From the NCBI RefSeq assembly GCF_001866665.1, contig NZ_MLYO01000062.1, positions 1 to 64,000 on the forward strand: 64,000 bases of DNA, read 5' to 3'. This DNA is from Streptomyces monashensis (lineage in GTDB: Bacteria; Actinomycetota; Actinomycetes; Streptomycetales; Streptomycetaceae). The notes beneath the pieces are model-generated. The model saw only the letters and a list, made by a program, of their open reading frames with translations, was not told the DNA's origin and did no database searches. A program made the translations under genes and the position numbers. Each line of letters opens with the position of its first letter. Position 1 is the first letter of the stretch. This document shows, in pieces, positions 43,320 through 55,950 of the stretch.

Positions 43320-43955
43320 ATGAAGCTCACGAAGAAGTCCCACGCCTGCGTCCGCCTGGAGAAGGACGGGCGGACGCTCGTCATCGACCCCGGCGGCTTC
43401 AGCGAGGCGGACGCGGCCGTCGGCGCGGACGCCGTCCTGGTCACCCACGAGCACCCGGACCACTTCGACGAGGGCCGGCTGCGCGCCGCCCTGGAGGCGA
43501 ACCCGGCCGCCGAGATCTGGACGCTGAAGTCCGTGGCGGAGCAGATCGCGGCGGCCTTCCCGGGCCGGGTGCACACCGTCGGCCACGGCGACACGTTCAC
43601 CGCGGCCGGCTTCGACGTGCAGGTCCACGGCGAACTGCACGCCGTGATCCACCCGGACATCCCGCGCATCACCAACGTGGGCTATCTGATCGACGACGGC
43701 ACGGTCTTCCACCCCGGCGACGCGCTCACCGTCCCCGACCGGGCGGTGCAGACGCTGATGCTGCCCGTGATGGCGCCCTGGAACAAGATCTCCGAGGTCA
43801 TCGACTACGTCCGCGAGGTGCGCCCGCAGCGCGCCTACGACGTCCACGACGCCCTGCTCACCGACCTCGCCCGGCCGATCTACGACCGCCAGATCGGCAC
43901 CCTGGGCGGCACCGACCACCTGCGGCTGACCCCGGGAGCCTCGGCGGAGCTCTGA
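43320..43955 (+). CDS. MBL-fold metal-dependent hydrolase (UlaG-like)
   Basis: A 211-residue metallo-beta-lactamase-fold protein. The metal motif is THEHPDHFDEG near residue 43 (HxHxDH), another ligand lies in HGELHAVIHPD, and VFHPGDAL holds the bridging Asp region. It resembles the L-ascorbate-6-phosphate lactonase-like group, but substrate is unknown. ATG at 43320 was preferred over one three codons earlier because homologues begin MKLTKKSHACVR. It follows the PcaL-type gene by 46 bases and could be co-transcribed. Confidence 0.82.
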   Translation: MKLTKKSHACVRLEKDGRTLVIDPGGFSEADAAVGADAVLVTHEHPDHFDEGRLRAALEANPAAEIWTLKSVAEQIAAAFPGRVHTVGHGDTFTAAGFDVQVHGELHAVIHPDIPRITNVGYLIDDGTVFHPGDALTVPDRAVQTLMLPVMAPWNKISEVIDYVREVRPQRAYDVHDALLTDLARPIYDRQIGTLGGTDHLRLTPGASAEL

Positions 43956-43991
43956 GGTCCGTTGTCAGAGCCTGCGGGTAGGTTGTGAGAC

Positions 43992-44771
43992 ATGCGCATC
44001 GCAACCTGGAACGTGAACTCGATCACAGCCCGCCTCCCGAGGCTGCTGGCCTGGCTGGAGAGCAGCGGCACCGACGTGCTCTGCCTCCAGGAGGCCAAGG
44101 TCGCCGAGGAGCAGTTCCCGTCCGACCAGCTGCGCGAGCTGGGCTACGAGGCGGCGGTGCACGCCACCGGCCGGTGGAACGGCGTGGCGGTGCTCTCCCG
44201 CGTCGGCATCGAGGACGTGGTCAAGGGCCTGCCCGGCGACCCCGGCTACGACGGCGTGAGCGAGCCCCGCGCCCTCTCGGCGACCTGCGGCCCGGTCCGC
44301 GTCTGGTCGGTGTACGTGCCGAACGGCCGCGAGGTGGACCACCCGCACTACGCGTACAAGCTCCAGTGGTTCGAGGCCCTGAAGGCCGCCGTCGCCGGTG
44401 ACGCGGGCGGCAGCCGCCCGTTCGCCGTCCTGGGCGACTACAACGTGGCGCCGACGGACGACGACGTCTACGACACGGCCGCCTTCGAGGGCCTCACCCA
44501 CGTCACCCCCGCCGAGCGCGCCGCCCTCGCCGCGCTGCGCGAGACGGGCCTGGACGACGTCGTGCCCCGCCCGCTGAAGTACGACCACCCGTACACCTAC
44601 TGGGACTACCGCCAGCTCTGCTTCCCGAAGAACCGCGGCATGCGCATCGACCTCGTGTACGGCAACAAACCCTTCGCCGAGGCGGTCAAGGACGCGTACG
44701 TCGACCGTGAGGAGCGCAAGGGCAAGGGCGCGTCCGATCACGCGCCGGTGGTGGTCGACCTCGACGTGTGA
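43992..44771 (+). CDS. xthA: Exodeoxyribonuclease III
   Basis: A 259-residue AP endonuclease/3'-5' exonuclease for base-excision repair. The family blocks are present: ATWNVNSITARLPRLL at the start, LQEAKVAEEQFP with the metal Glu, YVPNGREVDHPHY, LGDYNVAPTDDDVYD with the catalytic Asp-Asn, and SDHAPVVVDLDV at the end. No Shine-Dalgarno precedes the ATG; TAGGTT (43979-43984) ends eight bases upstream, pointing to a leaderless transcript. Confidence 0.94.
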   Translation: MRIATWNVNSITARLPRLLAWLESSGTDVLCLQEAKVAEEQFPSDQLRELGYEAAVHATGRWNGVAVLSRVGIEDVVKGLPGDPGYDGVSEPRALSATCGPVRVWSVYVPNGREVDHPHYAYKLQWFEALKAAVAGDAGGSRPFAVLGDYNVAPTDDDVYDTAAFEGLTHVTPAERAALAALRETGLDDVVPRPLKYDHPYTYWDYRQLCFPKNRGMRIDLVYGNKPFAEAVKDAYVDREERKGKGASDHAPVVVDLDV

Positions 44772-44786
44772 TGCCAGGCTGGGTCC

Positions 44787-45206
44787 ATGAACCTTCCGTT
44801 CCTGGGCCACCGGCACAAGAAGAACGGCGACGCGGTTCTTCCGGCCGACCCCGAGTCGGTCGCCGCGCTGCTGTCCGAGTGCGAGCTGCTGCGCGCACAG
44901 GCGGATCAGGCGGGTGTCCGCCTCGATGACACCCCGGCCTCCCTGGAGGCCCTGGACCAGGTCGTCCCGCGCTGGCGCGACGACGCCGAGACCCTGCCCG
45001 GGCTCGGCCATGACGCGGGGCTCTATCTGGGCACGGTCGTGGTGCGCACCGTGCCCGGCGCCCGCTGGCGGATCCGCCCCGGCGGGGAGCCCGTCGTCCT
45101 CCTGTCCTCCGGCCGGGAGATCGAGGTGGCGGACGCCGGGCTGGAGTGGGCGGCGAGCGGTGCCCCCGAGCTGTCCCGGCTGTACGCCGAGATCGCCGAG
45201 AGCTGA
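44787..45206 (+). CDS. Conserved hypothetical protein (DUF6278-like)
   Basis: A 139-residue soluble protein found in many Streptomyces genomes. Recognisable stretches are MNLPFLGHRHKK, LGHDAGLYLGTVVVRTVPGARW and a C-terminal ELSRLYAEIAES. I associate it with DUF6278, from memory. No signal peptide or catalytic motif is seen. It starts 15 bases after xthA and may be co-transcribed with it. Confidence 0.7.
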   Translation: MNLPFLGHRHKKNGDAVLPADPESVAALLSECELLRAQADQAGVRLDDTPASLEALDQVVPRWRDDAETLPGLGHDAGLYLGTVVVRTVPGARWRIRPGGEPVVLLSSGREIEVADAGLEWAASGAPELSRLYAEIAES

Positions 45207-45389
45207 CCCGGTCACTGCCACCGGTCGCGACCGCCAGCCCGCGCCCCAGCCTGTGCTGCCATGCCCACCTTCACCCCATTTGCGGTAAATACGGCTAATG
45301 CCCGAAAAGTGCGTGTCGTCCCTCAACTCCGCTGCCGTCTGGATAGGTTGCGGCAACCACGACACAGCTGAGAGTGGGTAGGGCTGCGT

Positions 45390-46133
<744 letters not shown>

Positions 46134-46150
46134 CCGGGGGAGCGCGCACC

Positions 46151-47098
46151 ATGATCCGTACCGCCCGTGCGCCCCGCGCCCCGGGCGCCGTCCTGGGCGC
46201 TGTCCTCGGCGCGCTCGTGCTGCTCGCCGCCGCCTGCGGCAAGGAGGGCAGCCCGCCCGGCAAGGGCCCGGCGGCCGGCAAGCTCCCGCACTACCAGGTC
46301 GACCGGAACTTCCGTCTGCCCGCCTCCGGCACCTGGACCCGGGCGAAGCGGCGCGGCTATTTCGTCGTCGGCGCCAAGGAGGACCAGCCCTACCTCGGCG
46401 AGAAGGACCCGGCGACCGGCACCTACTCCGGCTTCGACATCGAGATCGCCAGGATGATGTCCGCCTCCCTCGGCCTCGCGCCGCAGTCGGTGCACTTCAA
46501 GACCATCGCCTCCGCCAACCGCGAGACCGCCCTGCAGAACGGCCAGATCGACTACTACGTCGGCACCTACACCATCAACGCCAACCGCAAGAAGCTCGTC
46601 GGCTTCGCCGGGCCCTACTTCATGGCCGGCCAGTCCCTGCTGGTCCGCAGGGACGAGAACGACATCCACGGCCCCGGGGACCTCGGCGGCAGACGCGTCT
46701 GCTCGGCCGCCGGCTCCACGCCGTACCAGCGCATCCGCGCCGACTACCCGAAGGCCGTCCTGGTCGGCTACGACACCTACTCGGTCTGCGTCGACAACCT
46801 GCTCACCTATCAGGTCGACGCGGTCACCACCGACGACGCCATCCTCCTCGGCTACACGGCCAAGGCCCCCGGCGAACTCAAGCTCGCCGGCCGGCCGTTC
46901 TCGAGGGAGCCGTACGGCATCGGCGTCCCGCGCAGTGACAACGCCCTGCGCTTCGCCCTGAACGACGCCCTGGAGGCCCGCCAGAGGAACGGTGACTGGA
47001 AGAAGGCGTACGAGGCCACGCTCGGCCTGTCCGGCGTGCCCGCCCCCCACCCGCCCCCGATCGACCGCTACCCGGCGCCCGACGGGAGGACGGCGTGA
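46151..47098 (+). CDS. Glutamate-type ABC transporter binding lipoprotein
   Basis: A 315-residue family-3 solute-binding protein. Lipobox LAAAC gives lipidated Cys29. The mature part shows YSGFDIEIARMMSASLG, TIASANRETALQNGQIDYYVGTYT-type binding-site blocks, FAGPYFMAGQSLLV and the C-terminal GDWKKAYEATLG. Acidic or amide amino acids are the likely ligands. It has a normal spacer after the ATPase and overlaps the first permease gene by four bases (GTGA). Confidence 0.93.
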   Translation: MIRTARAPRAPGAVLGAVLGALVLLAAACGKEGSPPGKGPAAGKLPHYQVDRNFRLPASGTWTRAKRRGYFVVGAKEDQPYLGEKDPATGTYSGFDIEIARMMSASLGLAPQSVHFKTIASANRETALQNGQIDYYVGTYTINANRKKLVGFAGPYFMAGQSLLVRRDENDIHGPGDLGGRRVCSAAGSTPYQRIRADYPKAVLVGYDTYSVCVDNLLTYQVDAVTTDDAILLGYTAKAPGELKLAGRPFSREPYGIGVPRSDNALRFALNDALEARQRNGDWKKAYEATLGLSGVPAPHPPPIDRYPAPDGRTA

Positions 47099-47739
47099 AC
47101 GTACTGACCGACAACTTCTCCCTCTACGCCCGGGGTTTCCTCGGCACCGTCGAACTCACCGTCTACGCCGGGCTGCTGGCGCTGGCGCTGGGCTTCCTGA
47201 TGGCGTCGTTCCGGGTCGCCCCCGTCGCCTCCCTGCGCGCCTTCGGCACCGTGTGGGTCACCGTGCTGCGCAACACCCCGCTCACCCTGCTGTTCTTCGC
47301 GGTGGTGCTCGGCCTGCCCCGGTTCGGACTCGTGCTGCCCTTCCGGGTGTTCGCCGTCCTCGCCCTCGGCTGCTACACCTCGGCGTTCATCTGCGAGGCC
47401 CTGCGCGCCGGCATCAACACCGTGCCCAGGGGCCAGGGCGAGGCGGCCCGCAGCCTCGGCATGACCTTCGGCCAGACCCTCAACCTGGTCGTGCTGCCCC
47501 AGGCGTTCCGCTCGGTGATCCCGCCGGTCGGCTCCACCCTCATCGCCCTCGCGAAGAACTCCGCGATCGCGGGCGCCTTCAGCGTCACCGAACTGCTCGG
47601 CACCTACAAGACCCTCAACGAGCTGGGCTACGACATCGTCTGGACCTTCGTCTGGATCGCCCTCGGCTACCTGATCATCACGCTCGCCCTCAGCGCGCTG
47701 TTCCACGCGCTGGAGCGCACCTGGGGAGTCGCCCGATGA
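47095..47739 (+). CDS. Glutamate-type ABC transporter permease 1
   Basis: A 214-residue inner-membrane permease with about five helices. The EAA coupling loop is INTVPRGQGEAARSLGMTFGQ (quoted as a span near residues 103-125), and RNTPLTLLFFAVV is the usual second-helix mark. GTG at 47095 overlaps the binding-protein stop; its own stop overlaps the second permease. It corresponds to GluC. Confidence 0.92.
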   Translation: MNVLTDNFSLYARGFLGTVELTVYAGLLALALGFLMASFRVAPVASLRAFGTVWVTVLRNTPLTLLFFAVVLGLPRFGLVLPFRVFAVLALGCYTSAFICEALRAGINTVPRGQGEAARSLGMTFGQTLNLVVLPQAFRSVIPPVGSTLIALAKNSAIAGAFSVTELLGTYKTLNELGYDIVWTFVWIALGYLIITLALSALFHALERTWGVAR

Positions 47740-48614
47740 CCGGCACCACCGCCCTGTACGACATCCCGGGCCCGCGCACCAGGCAGCGGCACCGCCTCTA
47801 CGGCGTGCTGGCCACCGCCGTCCTGCTCGGCCTGATCGCCTGGATCCTGTATCTGCTGTTCGACACCGGCCAGTTCACGTACACCAAATGGATGCCCTTC
47901 GTGTACAAGGGCATCCAGGAACTGCTGCTGCGCGGCCTCGGCAACACCCTGAAGGCCTTCGCGATCGCGGCCGCGCTCTCCCTCGTGCTCGGCGGGGTGC
48001 TCGCCGTCGGGCGGCTGTCGGACCACCGGCCGGTGCGCCGGGCGGCCGCGGTCCTCGTGGAGTTCTTCCGCGCCATGCCCGTCCTGGTGATGATCTTCTT
48101 CATCTTCGTGGCGCTCAAGGCACAACCGCTGACCGCGCTCGTCGCCGGACTCACCCTCTACAACGGCTCGGTGCTCGCCGAGGTCTTACGCTCGGGCGTG
48201 AACGCGGTCGAACGCGGCCAGCGGGAGGCCGCGTTCGCGCTCGGCATGCGCAAGACACAGGTCATGGCGCACGTCCTCGTCCCCCAGGCGGTACGCGCCA
48301 TGCTGCCCGCCGTCATCAGCCAGTTGGTGGTCGCCCTGAAGGACACCTCGCTCGGCTACCTCATCACCTACGAGGAGTTCCTCCATGCCGGGAAACTGAT
48401 CGCCTCCAACCTCGACTACGATTTGCCGTTCATCCCCGTGGTGATGGTGATCTCGCCGATCTACATCGGGATGTGCATGCTGCTCTCGTGGTGCGCCGTC
48501 CGGGTGTCCCGCCGTGAGCAGCGCAGCCCCAGGACCGGGGCGGTGGCGGTCGCCACACCCGGTCCCGGGGCGCTGCTGCCGGGCGGGGAGCCCCCCACGG
48601 TCCCGAAACCCTAG
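47736..48614 (+). CDS. Glutamate-type ABC transporter permease 2, with a TTA codon
   Basis: A 292-residue permease. An N-terminal helix is followed by the transmembrane core and the EAA loop VNAVERGQREAAFALGM near residue 155. The Pro/Gly-rich tail (about the last 30 residues) is atypically long. It corresponds to GluD. Codon 151 is TTA (48186-48188), so complete assembly of the importer would depend on the bldA tRNA and thus on developmental stage. ATG overlaps the preceding stop as ATGA. Confidence 0.92.
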   Translation: MTGTTALYDIPGPRTRQRHRLYGVLATAVLLGLIAWILYLLFDTGQFTYTKWMPFVYKGIQELLLRGLGNTLKAFAIAAALSLVLGGVLAVGRLSDHRPVRRAAAVLVEFFRAMPVLVMIFFIFVALKAQPLTALVAGLTLYNGSVLAEVLRSGVNAVERGQREAAFALGMRKTQVMAHVLVPQAVRAMLPAVISQLVVALKDTSLGYLITYEEFLHAGKLIASNLDYDLPFIPVVMVISPIYIGMCMLLSWCAVRVSRREQRSPRTGAVAVATPGPGALLPGGEPPTVPKP

Positions 48615-48663
48615 GAGGGGCGGCAGTTCACACGGGCCAGGCTCGTCCGGCGGCAGCCGGAGA

Positions 48664-50250
48664 TCACTGCTCGCGCACGGGGACGGACACGTACGACGGG
48701 TCGTCCGAGGGCGAGGAGAAGGTCAGCTGCGCGCCGGACGGGTTGTGCTCGATGTACAGCGGGTCGACCGTGTCGACCACCAGCGCGAGGCGGTGCCCGG
48801 CGGGTACGTCGTACGCCGTGGAGAACAGATCCAGGTCGACGTCGAACGCCTCGCCGGGCGTTCGCCCGTGCCAGGTGTACGGCGCGTGCGTGACCAGCTT
48901 GCCGACGCCGAGCGGTCCCACGTCGTACAGATAGGCGACGAGGGTGCCGCTCTCCGCCGTCGGGGTCAGCGTCGTGTGCAGGCTCGCCGTGCCCCGCACC
49001 TGCTGCCCGGTGCCGTACCGCGGCGACTGCCACACGGCCGCCCAGCGGCGCGGCAGCAGCGGGATCGAGGCCATCGGCGGCAGCTGGGCGACCTGGTCCA
49101 GGATGCTGGAGAGGAAGACGATCCCGCCGTCGGCGCCCGAGTCGACGTTCGCGTGGATGGTGGTGGAGCCCTCGAGCGCGAGCTTCTTCCGGGTCGCGCC
49201 GACCGACTTCCAGTCCGGGTAGCCCTCGTATCCCCCCGCGCTACGGGACTTCAGCCGGACCGGTTCCTCGCGGTTGATGCCGTTGTCGCTGCCCTTGAGG
49301 TAGTGGTCGAGCCAGCGCTCGGTGTCCGTCCAGACGTCGTTGGGCAGCCCGAACAGACCGGTCAGCTCGGCGGTCGCGTGGTCGCCGGGGCGCAGCTCCA
49401 GCCGCTTGGGCACCTTGAGCTTCTCGTAGAAGTCGGCGTACTCGTTGGGGTTGAAGATGGTGTCGCCCCAGGCGTTGGCGAGCATCACGGCGGCGCCGTT
49501 GCGGTTCAGCTGGTCGAGATAGGTCGCGGGGGAACGCTTCTTCGCCCACGCGATCATCTCCTGCTCCTTCGACAGGTTCGAGGAGTACAGGTTCCGGAAC
49601 ATCGCGCGCAGTTCCGGGCTCTCGCGGCCGGTGAGCCGCCCCAGGCCGTCCAGCACGCCGAGGGCCTGGAGGTGCTGGGTGCGGCCCGAGTAGATCGAGT
49701 CGACCAGGTCCGCCCAGCCGCTCAGCGCAGCCACCGCCTTGATCCGCTTGTCGTGGGCGGCGGCGAGCAGACTGATCCCGGCGCCGTACGACACCCCCGC
49801 CATGCCGATGTGCCCCGGGTCGGCCGGGGTGTGGGCCAGGGCCCAGTCGATGACCTTGGAGGCGTCCGCCATGTCCGGCGGACCGGCCACTTCTATCTGC
49901 CCGCCGGACTGCCAGAACCCGCGCACGTTGTAGCTGAGGACCACATAGCCGGCGTCGGCGAGTTTCTCGGCCTGCGCCAGATACTCCACCTGGGGCAGGG
50001 ACCAGCTCGTGGGCAGCACGACGAGCGGGTAGCGGTGCGTGGCGCTCGCGTCGGCGGGCGCGACGACGTTCGCCTTCAGCACGGTGCCGCCGTCGCCGGT
50101 GATGTCCACGAAGCGCACGGACGGGGCGGCGGCCGGCACGGCCTCGGCGGCCGGGGCCAGGCCGACGACGCCTGTCGAGACCAGCGCCGCCGATACGGCC
50201 GTGGCGGCTGTGGCGCGCAGCGCGGTGCGGCCATGTCCTACGGATCCCAC
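48664..50250 (-). CDS. Secreted CocE/X-Pro dipeptidyl-peptidase-like hydrolase
   Basis: A 528-residue exported alpha/beta hydrolase. A signal peptide of about 36 residues ends near AAEA. The nucleophile is Ser154 in GVSYGAG; LANAWGDTIF near residue 265 and RPGDHATAEL near residue 300 supply the Asp and His. A C-terminal beta-jelly-roll of the X-Pro dipeptidyl peptidase type follows (LDLFSTAYDVPAGHRLALVVD). It may cleave peptides or esters outside the cell. A dyad (50306-50329) lies upstream of the start. Confidence 0.85.
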   Translation of the reverse strand: MGSVGHGRTALRATAATAVSAALVSTGVVGLAPAAEAVPAAAPSVRFVDITGDGGTVLKANVVAPADASATHRYPLVVLPTSWSLPQVEYLAQAEKLADAGYVVLSYNVRGFWQSGGQIEVAGPPDMADASKVIDWALAHTPADPGHIGMAGVSYGAGISLLAAAHDKRIKAVAALSGWADLVDSIYSGRTQHLQALGVLDGLGRLTGRESPELRAMFRNLYSSNLSKEQEMIAWAKKRSPATYLDQLNRNGAAVMLANAWGDTIFNPNEYADFYEKLKVPKRLELRPGDHATAELTGLFGLPNDVWTDTERWLDHYLKGSDNGINREEPVRLKSRSAGGYEGYPDWKSVGATRKKLALEGSTTIHANVDSGADGGIVFLSSILDQVAQLPPMASIPLLPRRWAAVWQSPRYGTGQQVRGTASLHTTLTPTAESGTLVAYLYDVGPLGVGKLVTHAPYTWHGRTPGEAFDVDLDLFSTAYDVPAGHRLALVVDTVDPLYIEHNPSGAQLTFSSPSDDPSYVSVPVREQ

Positions 50251-50305
50251 GGGTCACTCCCTCACTCGTGTCAGTGCAAAGTGACCCGACGGTAACCGTG
50301 CCCCT

Positions 50306-50329
50306 TTACCGTAAGTAACCCGTCGGTAA
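50306..50329. promoter_or_regulatory. Dyad and direct repeats upstream of the secreted hydrolase gene
   Basis: TTACCG (50306-50311) and CGGTAA (50324-50329) form a dyad with a 12-base centre. In addition ACCCG(A/T)CGGTAA occurs twice in direct orientation, at 50284-50295 and 50318-50329, 34 bases apart. These lie 34-80 bases before the ATG at 50250 and could bind a TetR-type regulator not encoded nearby. Confidence 0.4.
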
Positions 50330-50358
50330 GTTACGTGCGGGTAAAGATTGTTGAAGTG

Positions 50359-51102
50359 CTAAGCGGCCGTGTCGGCGGAGGCCGTCGCGGGGGCCGGGGT
50401 GCGCGCTGCCCGGGTCACGTCCGCCACCAGCTCCACCACGTCCGGGCCGTACGCCTGCGAGTTGAGCACCTTGAGCAGCAGTACGAACGAGCCGGTTCCG
50501 TACTTTCGGCGCAGCCGCTCGTGGTGGCGGGCGAGATAGCGGGTCGCGGCCTGGTTGGTGATCGCGCTCTGGCCGCAGAAGAGGAACACCGGCCGGGCCT
50601 GGCCGCTCGTGGCGACCCGGGCGAGCAGCACGTGCTCGGCGGTGCCCCGCGCCATCGGGTAGTGCTTGCCGCCGATCCGGAAGGCGCCCCGCTCCGGCCC
50701 CGGCTCCGGATCGGTGTTGACCGCGAGGCCCGGCAGCATCGCCGTCATGTGGGCGGCCGTGCGCCGGTTGGAGGCCGGCCCGCCGACACAGAACTCGGTG
50801 CGCTCGCCGAACCCCTGCTGGACCGTGTCCTGCGTGACCACCTGGGCGTTGGCTCCGCACTCCTTGATGAGCGCGGACAGTTCCAGCAGCGCGAACACGT
50901 CGAAGCGGTGCACCGCCGGTTCGGCGGCGGCCGGGTCGCGGTTGACGACGAGCAGCGACTCCGCGTTCTCCGGCAGCCCGAAGAACGCCTGCTTGCGCCG
51001 GAGTCTGCGGCGCCACAGATACGTACGGGCGAGCCAGCCCAGCGAGGCGGAGATGCCCGTGGCCACCAGGCCGAGGACGATGTTGCGCACGTCGTCGTTC
51101 AT
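50359..51102 (-). CDS. Conserved hypothetical protein with N-terminal membrane anchor
   Basis: A 247-residue protein. One helix (IVLGLVATGISASLGWLA, residues 7-24) is followed by basic RRRLRRK, placing the rest in the cytoplasm. The soluble domain has ESLLVVNRDP, FVFCVGGPASN-like (TEFCVGGPASNRRTAAHM) and VFLFCGQSAITNQAA stretches, suggesting a Rossmann-like alpha/beta fold. Function unknown. It reads in the same direction as the secreted hydrolase gene, 108 bases before it. Confidence 0.72.
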   Translation of the reverse strand: MNDDVRNIVLGLVATGISASLGWLARTYLWRRRLRRKQAFFGLPENAESLLVVNRDPAAAEPAVHRFDVFALLELSALIKECGANAQVVTQDTVQQGFGERTEFCVGGPASNRRTAAHMTAMLPGLAVNTDPEPGPERGAFRIGGKHYPMARGTAEHVLLARVATSGQARPVFLFCGQSAITNQAATRYLARHHERLRRKYGTGSFVLLLKVLNSQAYGPDVVELVADVTRAARTPAPATASADTAA

Positions 51103-51242
51103 GGGCGCGCATGTTAGCGGTCCCGGGCAACGGCTACGTACCGGTGTTCGATCCGTGACGGTCGTGCGGCGGGGCCGAGGCGTACTGTCGGTTCTGTGTC
51201 GGTCTCGTTACGCTGCGTGTACTGTCCTGATGGGAGGCACGG

Positions 51243-53039
51243 ATGGGTCGTTCTGGCACGAAACTTGCGGTTCTGGCGGTCTCGGCCGCTCTGGTGTCGG
51301 TGGGGGCGGCCGCGCCGCCCGCCGCGAGAAGCGGCACCCCGACCCGGGCTCCGGTGGCCGTCGGTTACGGCGGCGCCGTCGCGAGTGCCGACGCGGACGC
51401 CACCGCGGCCGGCATCGAGGTCCTGCGGCGCGGCGGCAACGCGGTCGACGCGGCCGTCGCCACCGCGGCCGCGCTCGGCGTCACCGAGCCCTACTACTCC
51501 GGCATCGGCGGAGGCGGCTACTTCGTCTACTACGACGCCGGCACCCGTACCGTGCACACCATCGACGGCCGGGAGACGGCGCCGCTGAGCGCGGACTCCG
51601 ACCTGTTCGTGGAGCACGGCAAGCCGCTCTCCTTCGGCGACGCCGTCAGCAGCGGGCTGAGCGTCGGCACCCCGGGCACGCCCGCCACCTGGCAGACGGC
51701 GCTGGACGAATGGGGCACCAGGGGGCTCGCCACGGTACTGAAGCCCGCCGAGCGGATCGCCCGCAACGGCTTCACCGTGAGCGACAACTTCCGCTCGAAG
51801 ACCGCGTCCAACGAGACCCGGTTCCGCTACTTCCCCGACACCGCGAAGCTCTTCCTGCCGGGCGGCCGGCTCCCCGTCGTGGGCTCCACTTTCAAGAACC
51901 CCGAACTCGCCCGCACCTACGAGGAGTTGGGCAGCAAGGGTATCGGCGCGATCTACCGCGGGGACATCGGCGACGACATCGTCAAGACGGTGGAACACCC
52001 GCCCGTGGACCCCGCCTCCGGCTGGAACGCCCGCCCCGGCAAGCTGGCGGAGAAGGACCTCGCCGTCTACCGGACCAAGCTCCAGGCCCCGACGAGGACG
52101 TCCTACCGCGGCCTGAACGTGTACTCCATCGCGCCCTCCGCCGCCGGCGGCACCACGGTCGGGGAGGCGCTCAACATCCTGGAGAACAGCGACCTTTCGA
52201 AGATGAGCGAGGTGCAGTATCTGCACCACTTCATCGAGGCCAGCCGCATCGCCTTCGCCGACCGGGGGCGCTGGGTCGGCGATCCCGCGTTCGAGAACGT
52301 GCCGACCAGGCAACTGCTGTCGCAGAGGTTCGCCGACTCGCGCGCCTGCCTGATCAAGGACAACGCCGTCCTGACCAGTCCGCTCGCCCCCGGCGACCCG
52401 CGCCACCCGAAGGCCTGCGACAAGGGCGGCACGGCGGCCCCGACGACGTACGAGGGCCAGAACACCACCCATCTGACCGTGGCCGACAAGTGGGGCGACA
52501 TCGTCTCCTACACGCTCACCATCGAGCAGATCGGCGGCAGCGCCATGACGGTGCCCGGCCGGGGCTTCCTGCTCAACAACGAGCTGACCGACTTCTCCTT
52601 CACCCCGGCCGACCCGGCCGTGCACGACCCGAACCTGCCGGGTCCGGGCAAGCGGCCCCGCTCGTCGATCGCGGCGACGATCGTGCTGGACAAGCACAAC
52701 GTGCCGGTGGTGGCGCTCGGTTCGCCCGGCGGAGCCACCATCATCACCACCGTGCTCCAGACCCTGACCGAGTTCCTCGACCGGCACCTCCCGCTGGTCG
52801 ACGCCATCGCCGCCCCGCGCGCCAGCCAGCGCAACAGGGCCCAGACCGAACTCGAACCCGCCCTCTACAACAGTGACGTGAAGAAACAGCTGGAGGCCAT
52901 CGGTCACTCCTTCTCCCTCAACCCCGAGATCGGCGCGGCCACCGGTGTCCAGCCCCTGCCCGGCGGCAAGTGGCTGGCCGCCGCCGAGAAGGTACGCCGC
53001 GGCGGCGGCTCGGCGATGGTGGTGGACCCGGCGCCCTGA
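51243..53039 (+). CDS. ggt: Gamma-glutamyltransferase
   Basis: A 598-residue exported precursor that matures by self-cleavage and hydrolyses or transfers the gamma-glutamyl group of glutathione and related peptides. The signal peptide covers about residues 1-28. Thr408 in GQNTTHLTVAD is the predicted cleavage site and nucleophile of the small subunit. GGRLP, PGRGFLLNNELTDFSF and GSPGGATIITTVLQ are the usual family blocks. ATG at 51243 follows GGGAGGC. A hypothetical gene is divergent upstream; a ClpC-like gene converges downstream. Confidence 0.94.
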   Translation: MGRSGTKLAVLAVSAALVSVGAAAPPAARSGTPTRAPVAVGYGGAVASADADATAAGIEVLRRGGNAVDAAVATAAALGVTEPYYSGIGGGGYFVYYDAGTRTVHTIDGRETAPLSADSDLFVEHGKPLSFGDAVSSGLSVGTPGTPATWQTALDEWGTRGLATVLKPAERIARNGFTVSDNFRSKTASNETRFRYFPDTAKLFLPGGRLPVVGSTFKNPELARTYEELGSKGIGAIYRGDIGDDIVKTVEHPPVDPASGWNARPGKLAEKDLAVYRTKLQAPTRTSYRGLNVYSIAPSAAGGTTVGEALNILENSDLSKMSEVQYLHHFIEASRIAFADRGRWVGDPAFENVPTRQLLSQRFADSRACLIKDNAVLTSPLAPGDPRHPKACDKGGTAAPTTYEGQNTTHLTVADKWGDIVSYTLTIEQIGGSAMTVPGRGFLLNNELTDFSFTPADPAVHDPNLPGPGKRPRSSIAATIVLDKHNVPVVALGSPGGATIITTVLQTLTEFLDRHLPLVDAIAAPRASQRNRAQTELEPALYNSDVKKQLEAIGHSFSLNPEIGAATGVQPLPGGKWLAAAEKVRRGGGSAMVVDPAP

Positions 53040-53065
53040 GCGGACGCCCGGGCCTTCAGGGGCCG

Positions 53066-55603
<2,538 letters not shown>

Positions 55604-55950
55604 GGCGTTCCGTTCCTCGCTGGCTGTTCATGCCCACGATGACACGATCCGTTGGGGCGGGCATGTTCGCCTGTGGGGGAGCGGGGCGCCGCGCGGCGGG
55701 CGGCCGCGGGTGCGTCGCGGTCGGTACGCGCGGTTCCCGCGTCACCCGTACCGTCGCCTCCTCACGGGCACGCCTGGCCGACGGCGTGCCGATGCCGCCG
55801 ACGCGGTCGCCCGGGGCGGCCGCCGCGATGTCCGCCGCCAGGCCCGCTCGGCGGTGTCGATGAGGCGGGTCCGCCGTGAGCTCCATCTGATCAATTACTA
55901 TACCGGTATTTGAATAGGGTGCATCGGGTGGCCGGTATTAGAATGGCCGC
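55604..55950. other. Intergenic region between ClpC-like gene and small HTH gene
   Basis: 347 bases without a supported gene; frames on both strands look like chance GC frames. It should hold the divergent promoters of both neighbours. A CATGCCC (55629-55635) / GGGCATG (55659-55665) pair lies near the ClpC-like start. No CIRCE or HAIR heat-shock operator was found. The AT-richer last 60 bases carry the promoter of the HTH gene. Confidence 0.6.
55903..55950 (+). promoter_or_regulatory. Direct repeats and -10 box of the small HTH gene
   Basis: CCGGTATTTGAATAG (55903-55917) and CCGGTATTAGAATGG (55932-55946) are near-identical and 29 bases apart. The second contains TAGAAT (55939-55944), a consensus -10 box ending six bases before the ATG, which suggests a leaderless transcript. 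The repeats could be binding sites for the HTH protein itself. Confidence 0.55.
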
